Origin: Serpentinicella alkaliphila
GTDB lineage: Bacteria; Bacillota; Clostridia; Peptostreptococcales; Natronincolaceae
Direction: 5' to 3'
Assembly: GCF_018141405.1 (NCBI RefSeq)
Contig: NZ_CP058648.1
Location: forward strand, 2,371,001-2,435,000
DNA: 64,000 bases
Shown here: piece by piece, positions 38,030-47,102 of the stretch
Numbering within the stretch: position 1 is the stretch's first letter
How the letters are laid out: each line of letters begins with the position of its first letter
Position numbers and translations under genes: made by a program
Notes under the pieces: model-generated
Seen by the model: only the letters and a program-made list of their open reading frames with translations
The model's database searches: none
What the model was told of the DNA's origin: nothing

Positions 38030-40063
38030 ATGATTAGTTTAAATGAATTTCATCAAGATTTCTTGCAATCAATTCTATCCGATGCTGAAAGCAGAGGACT
38101 AATGAAACCACAAGCATTTTTTGAAAATGTATGTGAAGAATTAGTAAGTTCAGGAGAATTAAGTAATAACTATACCGCAGCAGAATATATTAAGACAGGG
38201 ATGGAGGTATATGGCTACGATTTTGACCAAGAAAGAAAAATATTATCTTTACTAGTGCATCAATTTTTTCAAGAAGACGAGATTGAAACACTTACAAAAA
38301 GTCATATATATTCTAAATTTAACAGATTAAAATCTTTCTATAAGAAATGCACTTTAGGATTATATAAAGATCTAGAGGAAACCTCAGAGGCATTTTCAAT
38401 GGCATACAACATATTCAGATATAGACAAGAAAATAAATTTGATAAAATAAGGTTAATAATTCTAACTGATGGCAAATCAACAAGAACTCTATCGAACATA
38501 CCTTCAGAGTTAATTGACGATATAGTAACGGAATTTAGAGTTATTGATATTGAATATATCTATAAAATATTTTTATCTGAATATAACGATAGTGATTCTG
38601 AATTAGAAATTAAAATACCATGTTTGGAAATTTCTACATTAACAGATGAATATAAATCATATCTTACTGTATTAAACGGAAATTATATAGTTGACATTTA
38701 TGAAAAGTTCGGACAGAAGTTGTTTGAGCAAAACGTAAGAACATTCCTGCAGTTTAAAGGGAGTGTAAATAAGGGTATAAGGAACACTATAGAGTATAAA
38801 CCGGAGTTGTTTTTTGCATATAATAATGGTATTACTGCAACAGCAACGGATATTGAAATGGATAACTTTGGTAATATTAGCAAAATAGTTAATTTCCAAA
38901 TAGTTAACGGTGGACAAACAACATCAGCTATATATGCAGCAAAAAAAGTATCAAAACTTGATGTATCTAACGTAAATGTTCAAATGAAGCTATCAGTTGT
39001 TAAAGATAAAGAAAAACAAAATGATTTTGTGTCGAAAGTTTCTGAATACGCGAACACACAAAATAAAGTTAACAAATCAGACTTTTTTTCTAATAGCCCA
39101 TTCCATAAGGAAATTAAGAATTACTCTAAGCGAATTTGGGTTGCGGCAGTTAGTGGCTCACAACGCAGAACTCATTGGTTCTATGAAAGAGTAAGAGGAG
39201 AATACCTAAATGAACAAGCATATCTTACTAATGCGCAAAAGAAACAGTTTCAGTTAGAGAATCCTAAGGAACAATTAATTGATAAGACATTTTTATCAAA
39301 AAGTGAAAATGTATGGCTTCAGAAACCTGATATTGTATCAAGAGGTGCTCAGTATAGTTTTTCTACATTTGCAGAATATATAACTAATTTGTTAGAAAAG
39401 GATAATCTAGCTATTACGGAAAGTTATTTTAAAGACGCTATTTCAAGAGTAATTATGTTTAGATCTGTTGAAAAACTAGTATCTAAGTCAAGTTGGTATG
39501 ATGGAGGGTATAGAGCACAGATTGTTGCCTATACAATAGCCTACCTTTCTTATCTAGTTGAGAAAACTGGTAAACATTTAAATTTTAACTTGATTTGGGA
39601 GGAACAAAAACTACCTGATGCATTAATTGATATCCTAAAAGTAATTTCAAAATCTGTTTACGATGGAATTATTAATACCCCCGAAGGATCTGCTAACGTT
39701 TCTGAATGGTGTAAAAATTCTAGGTGTTGGGAATTAATAAAGCAAATGAAAGTAAATATAACTTTGGATAATCGGTTGTTAATTGACAAAGAAGACTTAA
39801 AATATAGTAAAAGAGAAGATAAGAAAGAAAAAAAATTAGAAAATAGTATTGAAATGCAGATACTTACTATCACTACTCCTAGTGAGGTATGGAATGCAAT
39901 GTATGATCATTATAAAAAATATGAATTTGTTTCAAGTATTACAAGAACCCAATTAGACATACTTGAAAAGATGGCTAAAAAAAGTTTAAATCCACCATCA
40001 GAAAAGCAGTCTAAGATTCTGTACCAATTATATCAACAAGCTGATACAGATGGTGTAATATAG
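38030..40063 (+). CDS. AIPR-family protein (abortive infection phage resistance)
   Basis: 677 residues with the AIPR signature: RTFLQFKGSVNKGIRNTI, FFAYNNGITATATDIE (near 261), NFQIVNGGQTTSAIY, then SEYANTQNKVNKSDFFSN. The family name comes from an abortive-infection protein; biochemical function is not settled. It is the last gene of the GHKL-Z1-nuclease-AIPR operon, 18 bp after the nuclease, with GGGGG upstream. The C-terminal 80 residues contain a charged KREDKKEKKLE linker. Confidence 0.85.
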   Translation: MISLNEFHQDFLQSILSDAESRGLMKPQAFFENVCEELVSSGELSNNYTAAEYIKTGMEVYGYDFDQERKILSLLVHQFFQEDEIETLTKSHIYSKFNRLKSFYKKCTLGLYKDLEETSEAFSMAYNIFRYRQENKFDKIRLIILTDGKSTRTLSNIPSELIDDIVTEFRVIDIEYIYKIFLSEYNDSDSELEIKIPCLEISTLTDEYKSYLTVLNGNYIVDIYEKFGQKLFEQNVRTFLQFKGSVNKGIRNTIEYKPELFFAYNNGITATATDIEMDNFGNISKIVNFQIVNGGQTTSAIYAAKKVSKLDVSNVNVQMKLSVVKDKEKQNDFVSKVSEYANTQNKVNKSDFFSNSPFHKEIKNYSKRIWVAAVSGSQRRTHWFYERVRGEYLNEQAYLTNAQKKQFQLENPKEQLIDKTFLSKSENVWLQKPDIVSRGAQYSFSTFAEYITNLLEKDNLAITESYFKDAISRVIMFRSVEKLVSKSSWYDGGYRAQIVAYTIAYLSYLVEKTGKHLNFNLIWEEQKLPDALIDILKVISKSVYDGIINTPEGSANVSEWCKNSRCWELIKQMKVNITLDNRLLIDKEDLKYSKREDKKEKKLENSIEMQILTITTPSEVWNAMYDHYKKYEFVSSITRTQLDILEKMAKKSLNPPSEKQSKILYQLYQQADTDGVI

Positions 40064-41068
40064 TAATGTTGGTATTAAGAGTAGACCCTTTAAATAAGCT
40101 GTACCTAAATAGTTATAATAATTGGTCGGACAATGGTACTAAGGTTAAAAGATTATTAATTGTTTATCTAAAGCTATACTCTAGAAGAACAGGATAAGTC
40201 ATATGAAATTAAGATAGTATCACTTAAGGTAAATTAACTTTTTAAACAAAAACTAGTTGATGCTTTCATAGATTTACTAAAGGACAAGGAACGTCAAAAA
40301 ACACTTTTATCAAGCGAATAGTACAGTTTACTGAATATCTAAAAACTAATTATAAAAGTATATTTCTACCTAGATTAAGTATTTGAAATGGAAACAATTA
40401 ATTCTATGAAAGGTTAGTAGATTTACTTAAGACTTTAAATGAGGATATGTCAAAACAAGAATTAATGGACTATTACGGGATTTAAAATAGAAAGACATTA
40501 ATCGAAGATATTAAGTAGTTGTAATTGGTACTAAAATACTTGGACAAAGGGTTGAAATTCGAGACTTTTATAAAGTAGGAAATAAAATTACATACCAGTC
40601 AACCTTGCACCCTATATTTCTTTCGCTTAACTTTACAGAAGTATATTGTTTATTGATGGGTCTTAAGAACCTTTCTATGTATAATAATATTCTGGTTTGT
40701 AAAGTATATGATCATTTAGCAAATAGGGTATATTGTCAGCTTTCTGATTACTTAAGGAATAGGATAGAAAAGAAATTTAAAGTAATGGGTGTGTTTTTCC
40801 AAGCAAAATGAATTTGAAAAGTATAGTTACTCAATAGATGAATAATCATGACTCGTAGGAATCTATAAAACTCCATATTATATTTAACAAAATCCGGTGC
40901 CAAATGTAATATTCATCTAAATAATTGTGAAATGAAGTGATTCAAGATTACTATATTGACTATAATTTTAATGGAAATAAAGTACATATTAAAAAAGATC
41001 CATTTGGAGAAAATAAGAGATATAAATATTTTAGAATAATGGATTTCGAGTATGATTTTATTTAGTAT
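40064..41068 (+). pseudogene. Decayed gene(s), unidentified
   Basis: The kilobase after the AIPR gene contains protein-like fragments in changing frames. Examples: AFIDLLKDKERQKTLLSSE near 40260-40320, NEDMSKQELMDYYGI near 40438-40480, LAEVY-type and NNILVCKVYDHLANRVYCQL near 40685-40760, and an in-frame C-terminus IDYNFNGNKVHIKKDPFG to DFEYDFI at 40957-41068. Numerous stops separate them. They probably come from one regulatory-type gene that has decayed; I cannot name it. The hairpin terminator at 41073-41102 belonged to it. Confidence 0.5.
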
Positions 41069-41132
41069 AAAACAAAATGGGTAGCTTAGCTACCCATTTT
41101 TAATTAGCGGTTTCTATAAAAATAAGATATAA
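41041..41132. repeat. 92-bp target duplication of the IS1634-like element, left copy
   Basis: The 92 bp directly left of the IS recur exactly on the right side as 43027-43054 plus 44416-44483, the second copy being interrupted by an IS3-family element. The duplicated sequence spans the end of the decayed gene and its terminator. Long, variable target duplications are a known property of IS1634. Confidence 0.85.
41073..41102 (+). terminator. Terminator of the decayed gene (duplicated at 44424-44453)
   Basis: AAAATGGGTAGC, loop TTA, GCTACCCATTTT: a perfect 12-bp stem ending in T5. It lies 5 bp after the stop at 41068 and has an exact copy in the right-hand duplication. Confidence 0.85.
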
Positions 41133-43026
41133 CCTGAGTTTATAGGTTGCAAGAACAAAAAATCAGCTAAACACCTTAAAAATACTAGGTCATAGCTGAT
41201 TTGTTTTTATTTTTTTATGTTGTGAACTATTTCTTTCCTATAAGAACGAATTTGCTCGATTCTTATATTTCTGTAATTTAGAGAAACACCAAATAATTTT
41301 TCGATATCTCTATAAATTTCATCTTGTTTATTAAGTGAGTAGATTCCATTGGTAATAAATCTACACGTTGCATTTCTAAGAGACTCTTGTATTCGTTTAA
41401 TAGAGTATTTGTTTTTGAGTTTATTCTCTAGAATTCTCGAAATTAATAATGCTACGAAACAAATAAGAAAATGTCCTTCTATTCTATCCTCTCTTCGAAC
41501 ATAGACAGGACGACCTTCTAAATCTGACTTTAAAACTTTAAAAGATTCTTCTATCTTCCAAAGACCTCTATACCTTTCAATTATTTCTTCATCAGGCATT
41601 TCAAGCTCACTGGTAACAAGAGCATAATACCCATCTAAGGCCACATCTCTTTCGTACTTAGCGACTTCAAACTCTAAGAGCGTTTTTTTATCTTCCACTT
41701 CACCTGTATAAGTATCTATCTCTATTTCTTTTAAATACTTTTTTACACCATAACGATTAGAAGCTTTATATTTCGAAGGATTTTCAAGATACTCTTGAAT
41801 TTTTTTCTTCTAATTTTTCTCTTTTGTGTTTTTCTCTAGCATCATAATCAGCACCCAGAAAGATACAACTTTTTCTTTGAGTGTAATTTCCTCACCATTT
41901 TCGTTATTAGTTTTTCTTTCCCTGAAGAAAGATTTAATCTTAAAAGTTTTAGTAGAGTTATAAACGGAGCCTTCATCTTTAAGAATTTCTTTTATAAATG
42001 TCTTAGAGCCTTATCTTACCTTTTGTGAAACTATGTAACCATCATTGTTTTCTACAAGAAAAGCTAGGTTTTTACCACTATTTAGAGCTTTGTCTTTGTT
42101 AGAATTACTCTCTCAAGAGCATATCTATTTTTCATATTCTTTAAGGCAGGAATAAGCATTGTACTATCATGGGTATTACCAGAAAAAGATCATACCCAAC
42201 AGGTAGGCCTGCTCTATCAATTGCTAGACTCATTTGTACGATTGGCGTTGTTCTTTTTTGTTTAGAGATACCAACTTTTTAAGATTATTTTCTAAGTCTG
42301 ATTCAAAGTAATAGTTAGTTACATCAAAGAAAACAAGTGAAGTATCTCTACCGTGGATCTGTGAAACTTGTTGATGAAGATGTTGTTGTAGGTCTTCTTT
42401 AATATCCTTCATTAGAGAGAGAGACTCGTAAATAGAATTTATAGTTACTTTAAAAGATTCGAAATACTCATCTTTATTTTCAAATGTTGATTTTTTACTA
42501 GCAGGTTTCAGAATTCTTCCATATAGAAGCAATTGAAAAACTTCATTCAAGTCAAAAACATGCTTTCTTTTACGCATTTGTGATTTAAAAAACTGAGGCA
42601 AACTAAGCTCATTATAGAGTCTTTCAAGAAAAAAGTAGCCATAGTTCTTATCAATTTCCATATCATCGTTACTATCACTAAGGTTCAATGTTAGATTTAC
42701 TTGGTTTTTAGTTATCAATTTAGCAGAATCTTTTAGCTTTTGTAGAATATCCGGATCATTAGCCTCTAATTCTTCAAGATTGCCATAGCATTTAATAATT
42801 CTTTGTTTAGATTTACCATTTTCGTCACGGTAGCCTTCAACAAGATATACTTTTTTATACTTAGCTGTAGGACTCTTAGTCACTCTAATAAACATAAAAT
42901 CACCCTCTTTTATTATATCACAGTACATCGAAGTACACAACAATTATTTCCAAAATTTCCAATAAAAAAACACCTGAAATTCAAGTGTTTTATCATCTTT
43001 TTAGTTTTTGAACCTATAAACTCAGG
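41133..43026 (-). mobile_element. IS1634-like element (IS4 superfamily), degraded
   Basis: 1.89 kb bounded by inverted repeats CCTGAGTTTATAGGTT (left, 41133) and AACCTATAAACTCAGG (right, ending 43026). It carries a single minus-strand transposase gene broken by several frameshifts. The flanking 92-bp duplication proves the boundaries. Confidence 0.85.
41207..42895 (-). pseudogene. IS1634-family transposase, frameshifted
   Basis: The N-terminal part (42895-42230) begins MFIRVTKSPTAKYKKVYLVE behind GAGGGTG and includes the first catalytic region DTSLVFFDVTNYYFE. The C-terminal part (41698-41207) has the YRGLWKIEESFKVLKSDLEGRPVYVR segment, the Y-(2)-R-(3)-E-(6)-K-like signature with the catalytic Glu, and HFLICFVALLISRIL. 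The 530 bp in between hold the rest in broken frames. The gene is inactive. Confidence 0.85.
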
Positions 43027-43124
43027 GGATTTCGAGTATGATTTTATTTAGTATTGGTACTATGTCAAGAAAAAGTACAAGTTAAATTAGGATTTTCTTA
43101 ATATTCTCATCATTCAACATTATG

Positions 43125-44048
43125 TCAACTCGCTTCTTGGTATAATTTGCTTAGCTCCTTGTTATATTCAGCTTCATACTGATTTGGAGATAAATATCCA
43201 CAATGGCTATGTATTCTTACTGTATTATAAAATGCTTCTATATAGTTAAAAACCAATCGATATGCATGATTATAATCTAATATCTTGAATCTATTTATCC
43301 ACTCTCTTTTGATTAATGCATGGAATGATTCTATACATGCATTATCCCATGGATTAGCTTTTCTAGAATAACTATTTATAAATTTTTCTGTAGATTTTTG
43401 ATACGCTTCACATGTATATTGCACTCCGCGATCCGAATGCATAACTAAAGGTTTACTTATATTCCGTGATGCCTTGGCTTTATTAATTGCTTCTATTACC
43501 CATTTTGCTTCTAGGGTAGTACTAAGCACCCAAGATATTATTTTTCTTGAATACAGGTCCATTATACTAGTTAAATATACAAACCCTTCATAGGTCCAAA
43601 TATATGTAATATCCGAACACCATACTGCGTTTGGTTCTGATGGGTTAAATTTCTTATTCAATATGTTAGTAAGTTCCTCACTAAAATTCGAATCTATTGT
43701 TGTAACCGTATAAGGCTTTACATATTGGGCTTTTATTCCCATTTCTCTCATATAATTACCTACTGTTTTTTCTGATATGGTTTCTCCATTTTGTTGTAAT
43801 CGCTGTGTTATTTTAGGAGCTCCATAGTTCTGATAAGACTCATCATGTATTTGCTTAATTTGAACCTTTATATATTCTTTTCTTTTATTCATATCAGAAG
43901 GAACCCTTCTCTTAAAGGAATTATAACCACTCCTAGAAACGCCTAGTATTTTAAGCACTCCGCTAACATTAAGCCGGCGTTTTCCCTCTTCATTTAATTC
44001 ATCTTCCTTTTGGGATGTTTCTATAAAGAGAGCCTCTGTTAGTTTCCC
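43125..44048 (-). CDS. IS3-family OrfB integrase domain
   Basis: The DDE integrase: WCSDITYIWTYEGFVYLTSI (first Asp), KPLVMHSDRGVQYTC (second Asp), NPWDNACIESFHALIKREW (Glu), preceded by an HTH_21 segment (YGAPKITQRLQQNGETISEKTV). It has no good independent start; the frame runs back to the GGGAAAC slippery heptamer at 44042-44048 (plus coordinates), so it is expressed as an OrfAB fusion after a -1 shift. An internal ATG at 43958 could give the domain alone. Confidence 0.9.
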   Translation of the reverse strand, partial: GKLTEALFIETSQKEDELNEEGKRRLNVSGVLKILGVSRSGYNSFKRRVPSDMNKRKEYIKVQIKQIHDESYQNYGAPKITQRLQQNGETISEKTVGNYMREMGIKAQYVKPYTVTTIDSNFSEELTNILNKKFNPSEPNAVWCSDITYIWTYEGFVYLTSIMDLYSRKIISWVLSTTLEAKWVIEAINKAKASRNISKPLVMHSDRGVQYTCEAYQKSTEKFINSYSRKANPWDNACIESFHALIKREWINRFKILDYNHAYRLVFNYIEAFYNTVRIHSHCGYLSPNQYEAEYNKELSKLYQEAS

Positions 44049-44326
44049 AGAATGCTGATTGCCTTTTTTAGTATTTCTAATGCATCCTGCGCATCTCTTA
44101 ACTCTTTACGTAGTCTTGCATTTTCTTTAGCTTCATCACTTTGGTAATTACCAGATCCTCTCGTAGGCACCTCACCATTATTTGACTTTGATTCTTTTAC
44201 CCAAGCTGATAACGCTGTTCTACTTACCCCCAAATTCTTTGCACAAACCATTAATCCTAAGTCTTTATGCTCTAAATAGTACCTAGCTGCATCCTCTTTA
44301 AATTCTTTTGTATACTGTTTACTCAT
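44039..44326 (-). CDS. IS3-family OrfA
   Basis: 95 residues from ATG 44326, with GGAGG 8 nt upstream. The helix-turn-helix is KEFKEDAARYYLEHKDLGLM through AKNLGVSRTALSAWV; a leucine-zipper region (RLRKELRDAQDALEILKKAI) follows. The last codons are CTG GGA AAC TAA; G GGA AAC is a standard -1 slippery heptamer that shifts some ribosomes into OrfB. Confidence 0.9.
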   Translation of the reverse strand: MSKQYTKEFKEDAARYYLEHKDLGLMVCAKNLGVSRTALSAWVKESKSNNGEVPTRGSGNYQSDEAKENARLRKELRDAQDALEILKKAISILGN

Positions 44327-44513
44327 GTCTATTCCTCCATCTTTCACTAATTTCATTATAACTTTATTTATGGAATTTTCCACTTTCAACTTGTACTATT
44401 TATATTCTAGCACCAGTATAAAACAAAATGGGTAGCTTAGCTACCCATTTTTAATTAGCGGTTTCTATAAAAATAAGATATAAAACCGAGGGGCAATAAA
44501 TAAAATATAAAAA

Positions 44514-44990
44514 CAATGAGTAATTTAAATCCAAGTAATGAGATTTTTGATGAAGTAAGTTTTTATAAGTGAATGTGGGGACATGTTAGAAAAACTAGTG
44601 AATGGTAATTTTAAATCGCAAGAGTTAGTAAGTTTTATAGAGGATTTGGTGAAGATGGTTATTGGAGTTTAATTAATAGTAACGATATGCCTTTTGATGC
44701 TAAGATTGAATATTGGAAAAGAACAGCAGTTTTATTTGTAGCTCAATATTATTATACATTTGAAATTGTATTTCTCTAAAGTATGTGAGGAGATAGAAGG
44801 ATCTAATAATACTCTTCTAAAGGCTTTAGATATATTAGAAAAAGGTAAGTTATCAGGACATGTTTTAGTAGCTTTCGCTTTACAAAAGATTCACTAAAAA
44901 CTTTACTGCAAGCGGATGTAATGAAATTTATTAAGTTGTATCTTGATTTACATATTAAATTCACTAAAATGATTCTAGAAATTAAGTTTT
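44514..44990 (+). pseudogene. Decayed gene, unidentified
   Basis: Right of the IS cluster the plus strand holds protein-like pieces in several frames, e.g. MSNLNPSNEIFDEVSFYK at 44514 and EEIEGSNNTLLKALDILEKG near 44790, followed by KLSGHVLVAFALQKIH. Stops and frameshifts break them. I do not recognise the protein. Confidence 0.4.
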
Positions 44991-44999
44991 AGATTAAAG

Positions 45000-45085
45000 A
45001 ATCATCTCCTCTTGAAAATTTAATATTATCACTATTTTACATTATAAAGTGAAACATATAAAGGCTAGGTTAAAAAAATTCAGAA
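45000..45085. repeat. Imperfect direct repeat, right copy (island boundary?)
   Basis: Copy of the NTPase-gene promoter region (26829-26911), including an AGGAGATGA-like segment on the minus strand, but not followed by that gene. It marks the right end of the putative 18-kb island. Confidence 0.5.
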
Positions 45086-45231
45086 CGTATTAGCGAGAAA
45101 GGTCAATAACTGACTGACTAAATAAGTAGAGTGAAAGATATTTTAAAATATGGAATTAAATATTTTATATGAAGCTAAGAGGGTAAATTAGGAATATTGT
45201 AGTTTTCCGATAATGGCGTAAAAATCTTGTT

Positions 45232-45316
45232 GCGGGTAAGGGCACGGAAAAACATTGTACGGGGTTAGAACCCGGAAAAACATTGTACCGGGTTAAGGCC
45301 CGGAAATAAATTGTGA
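45232..45316. repeat. 29-bp tandem repeats with palindromic cores
   Basis: Units at 45232-45260 and 45261-45289, plus a partial third to 45316; a diverged fourth may precede. Each has a palindromic core (GGGTTAGAACCC, CCGGGTTAAGGCCCGG) followed by GGAAAAACATTGTAC or a variant. The third unit ends in the -35 region of the SatD promoter, so this is a likely operator array. The 45086-45231 stretch to its left holds nothing I can name. Confidence 0.75.
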
Positions 45317-45339
45317 AAAAGTGGAAATTGTGATAATAT
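45311..45339 (+). promoter_or_regulatory. Promoter of the SatD/DUF3307 operon
   Basis: TTGTGA (45311-45316), 17-bp spacer, TAATAT (45334-45339), 25 bp before the start codon. The -35 box is the tail of the third tandem repeat. Confidence 0.6.
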
Positions 45340-45363
45340 TAGCATAGAAAGGATGTGGGAATA

Positions 45364-46227
45364 ATGGGCGATATAAATAGTGAAAGACTTCATATTGACG
45401 AATTAAAAAAAAGATTTGAAAAATATAATACGATTAGTGTAAATGATTTTAATGATTTTTACAAAGAAATTTATGGGAACATAAAAAGAAATACAGTAAG
45501 TTGGCTTATTTATAAACTAAAAAAAGGAAAAGTTATTAAGAATGTATCAAGAGGCCACTATAAGCTGGAAGATTTTGAAAAGATAATTACGACTGATTAT
45601 GTTGTCATAACGATGGACATTATAAAATCTTCTAACATGAACTATAATAAATTTAATGAAGAGTTAAATCAAAAAATAGAAGCCTTAAATATAGTGATTG
45701 CAAATACTTATAACTATGAAAGAGAATTCTTTATATCGCAAGGTGATGAAATACAAATATTATGTCCATTTGATAATAGAATAAGTTATTTGGTAATGAT
45801 TACATTATGTTATTTACACCCTTTTAAAGCACGATATGGAGTAAGCTTTGGTGAAATGGATAGTGAAATAAAAAGGAATTCTTGGGAGATGAATGGTCCG
45901 ATATTTTGGAATGCAAGAGATTGTTTGGAAAAACTAAAAAATAGTAAAGATTATGAGGGCTTAGTTGTAAGTGAGTACAATTATGCGGATAAACTTTGCA
46001 ATAATATATTACCACTAATAAATAAAGCTATTGGCAAGATTACGGATAAACAATGGGAGGCAATTAAGTTTGAATTATCCAAAACTGATTTAGATATTGC
46101 CTTAGCAGAATTAAACATTAGCAAAACTAGTTACTATGATAGAGTAAATGTAGCAAATATAAAGGAAATAATGAATTCTTTTAAATCAATAATTGAGATT
46201 ATGAAGGTTAGGAGGTTAATTGAATAA
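45364..46227 (+). CDS. SatD-family protein with N-terminal winged helix; cyclase-like core
   Basis: 287 residues. Residues 10-70 look like a winged helix (FNDFYKEIYG, NTVSWLIYKLKKGKVI, VSRGHYKL). Residues 76-230 match the SatD family and show class III nucleotide-cyclase-like features: VVITMDIIKSS with Asp85, FFISQGDEIQIL with Asp128 (43 residues later), YGVSFGEM and GPIFWNARDCLEKLK. In class III cyclases the two metal-binding aspartates are also about 44 apart and lie in DI and GD motifs. Residues 235-287 may be a second HTH (LDIALAELNISKTSYYDRV). ATG 45364 has AAAGGA upstream. The stop overlaps the next start by one base. Enzyme activity is inference. Confidence 0.7.
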   Translation: MGDINSERLHIDELKKRFEKYNTISVNDFNDFYKEIYGNIKRNTVSWLIYKLKKGKVIKNVSRGHYKLEDFEKIITTDYVVITMDIIKSSNMNYNKFNEELNQKIEALNIVIANTYNYEREFFISQGDEIQILCPFDNRISYLVMITLCYLHPFKARYGVSFGEMDSEIKRNSWEMNGPIFWNARDCLEKLKNSKDYEGLVVSEYNYADKLCNNILPLINKAIGKITDKQWEAIKFELSKTDLDIALAELNISKTSYYDRVNVANIKEIMNSFKSIIEIMKVRRLIE

Positions 46228-47042
46228 TGTTTACATTATTAATGTTAATCTCTCATACTATATCTGATTTTATTATACAAACTGATAGTATAGTCAATTT
46301 AAAGTCTAATCTACACTGGAGAGGGTTCTTATACCACGGAATTGGTCTTTCTATATCTTCAATCTGCATGATTTTACTGGCTAAAGCAAGTTACATACCT
46401 AAATTAATTAGTGTAATTTTTATAATTGTGCTAATTCATTTGTTAATAGACTTTTCAAAAGAAAAACTTCAAAGAATTATTACAGAATCAAATAATAATG
46501 AAAGGATTAAAAAAGCAGGTATAATTACGTTTGTGCTGGATCAAATACTTCATTTACTAGTAATTTTACTGTTAACAAATAATGTTACAATAGAATTTAA
46601 TGAGTTAAATGAAGTTTTATTAAGAATATTTAATCAAAATGGTTTAACTCAATTAGATTTAAAAATAATATTCATAATATTATATATTGCTTTCTCTGGA
46701 GCATATTTGATACCGTTAATATTTGACTTAATATATATGAATATTAGTGATTACAATAAAACTTTGAATGACATGCTTAAGGAAGATGTCAAGGATAGTG
46801 CCCATAAGTTTATTGATGAAGTGAAGGCAGGTAAATGGATCGGAATATTAGAAAGGATTTTGATAACATTTTTTATATATAATAATCAGTTAAATGCTAT
46901 AGGTTTTATTATTGCAATGAAATCATTAGCAAGATTTAAAATGTTAGATAGTAAAATCTTTTCAGAATACTATTTGATCGGAACTTTATTTAGTATTGTA
47001 TATACTTTTTTTGGTTTCCATATTCTTCAAAGAATACTTTAG
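46227..47042 (+). CDS. DUF3307-type membrane protein
   Basis: 271 residues with about six membrane segments: roughly 33-53, 57-75, 98-117, 145-167, 205-228 and 246-266. The N-terminus (LMLISHTISDFIIQTDSIVN) and LIHLLIDFSKEKL match the DUF3307 family as I know it. It starts at the A of the TAATG overlap with the SatD stop and has AGGAGG upstream, so the two are co-translated. No function is established; context suggests it responds to or is controlled by the SatD protein. Confidence 0.7.
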   Translation: MFTLLMLISHTISDFIIQTDSIVNLKSNLHWRGFLYHGIGLSISSICMILLAKASYIPKLISVIFIIVLIHLLIDFSKEKLQRIITESNNNERIKKAGIITFVLDQILHLLVILLLTNNVTIEFNELNEVLLRIFNQNGLTQLDLKIIFIILYIAFSGAYLIPLIFDLIYMNISDYNKTLNDMLKEDVKDSAHKFIDEVKAGKWIGILERILITFFIYNNQLNAIGFIIAMKSLARFKMLDSKIFSEYYLIGTLFSIVYTFFGFHILQRIL

Positions 47043-47102
47043 ATTATTAATTACTGAAATATATTGGAATAAATATGGCCTCTATAAAGTTACTAAATAG
47101 TT

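Larger units (their letters stand above)
43055..44415 (-). mobile_element. IS3-family element
   Basis: 1361 bp, ends TGGTACTA (left) and TAGCACCA (right), flanked by the 4-bp duplication GTAT (43051-43054 and 44416-44419). It carries orfA and orfB on the minus strand with an intact programmed frameshift signal. It inserted into the right-hand copy of the 92-bp duplication of the IS1634-like element, so it is the younger insertion. Confidence 0.9.

Noticed and set aside
40605-40811. A 68-residue independent gene
   Set aside because: It has no ribosome binding site and lies within a string of broken coding fragments, so I treat it as part of a decayed gene.
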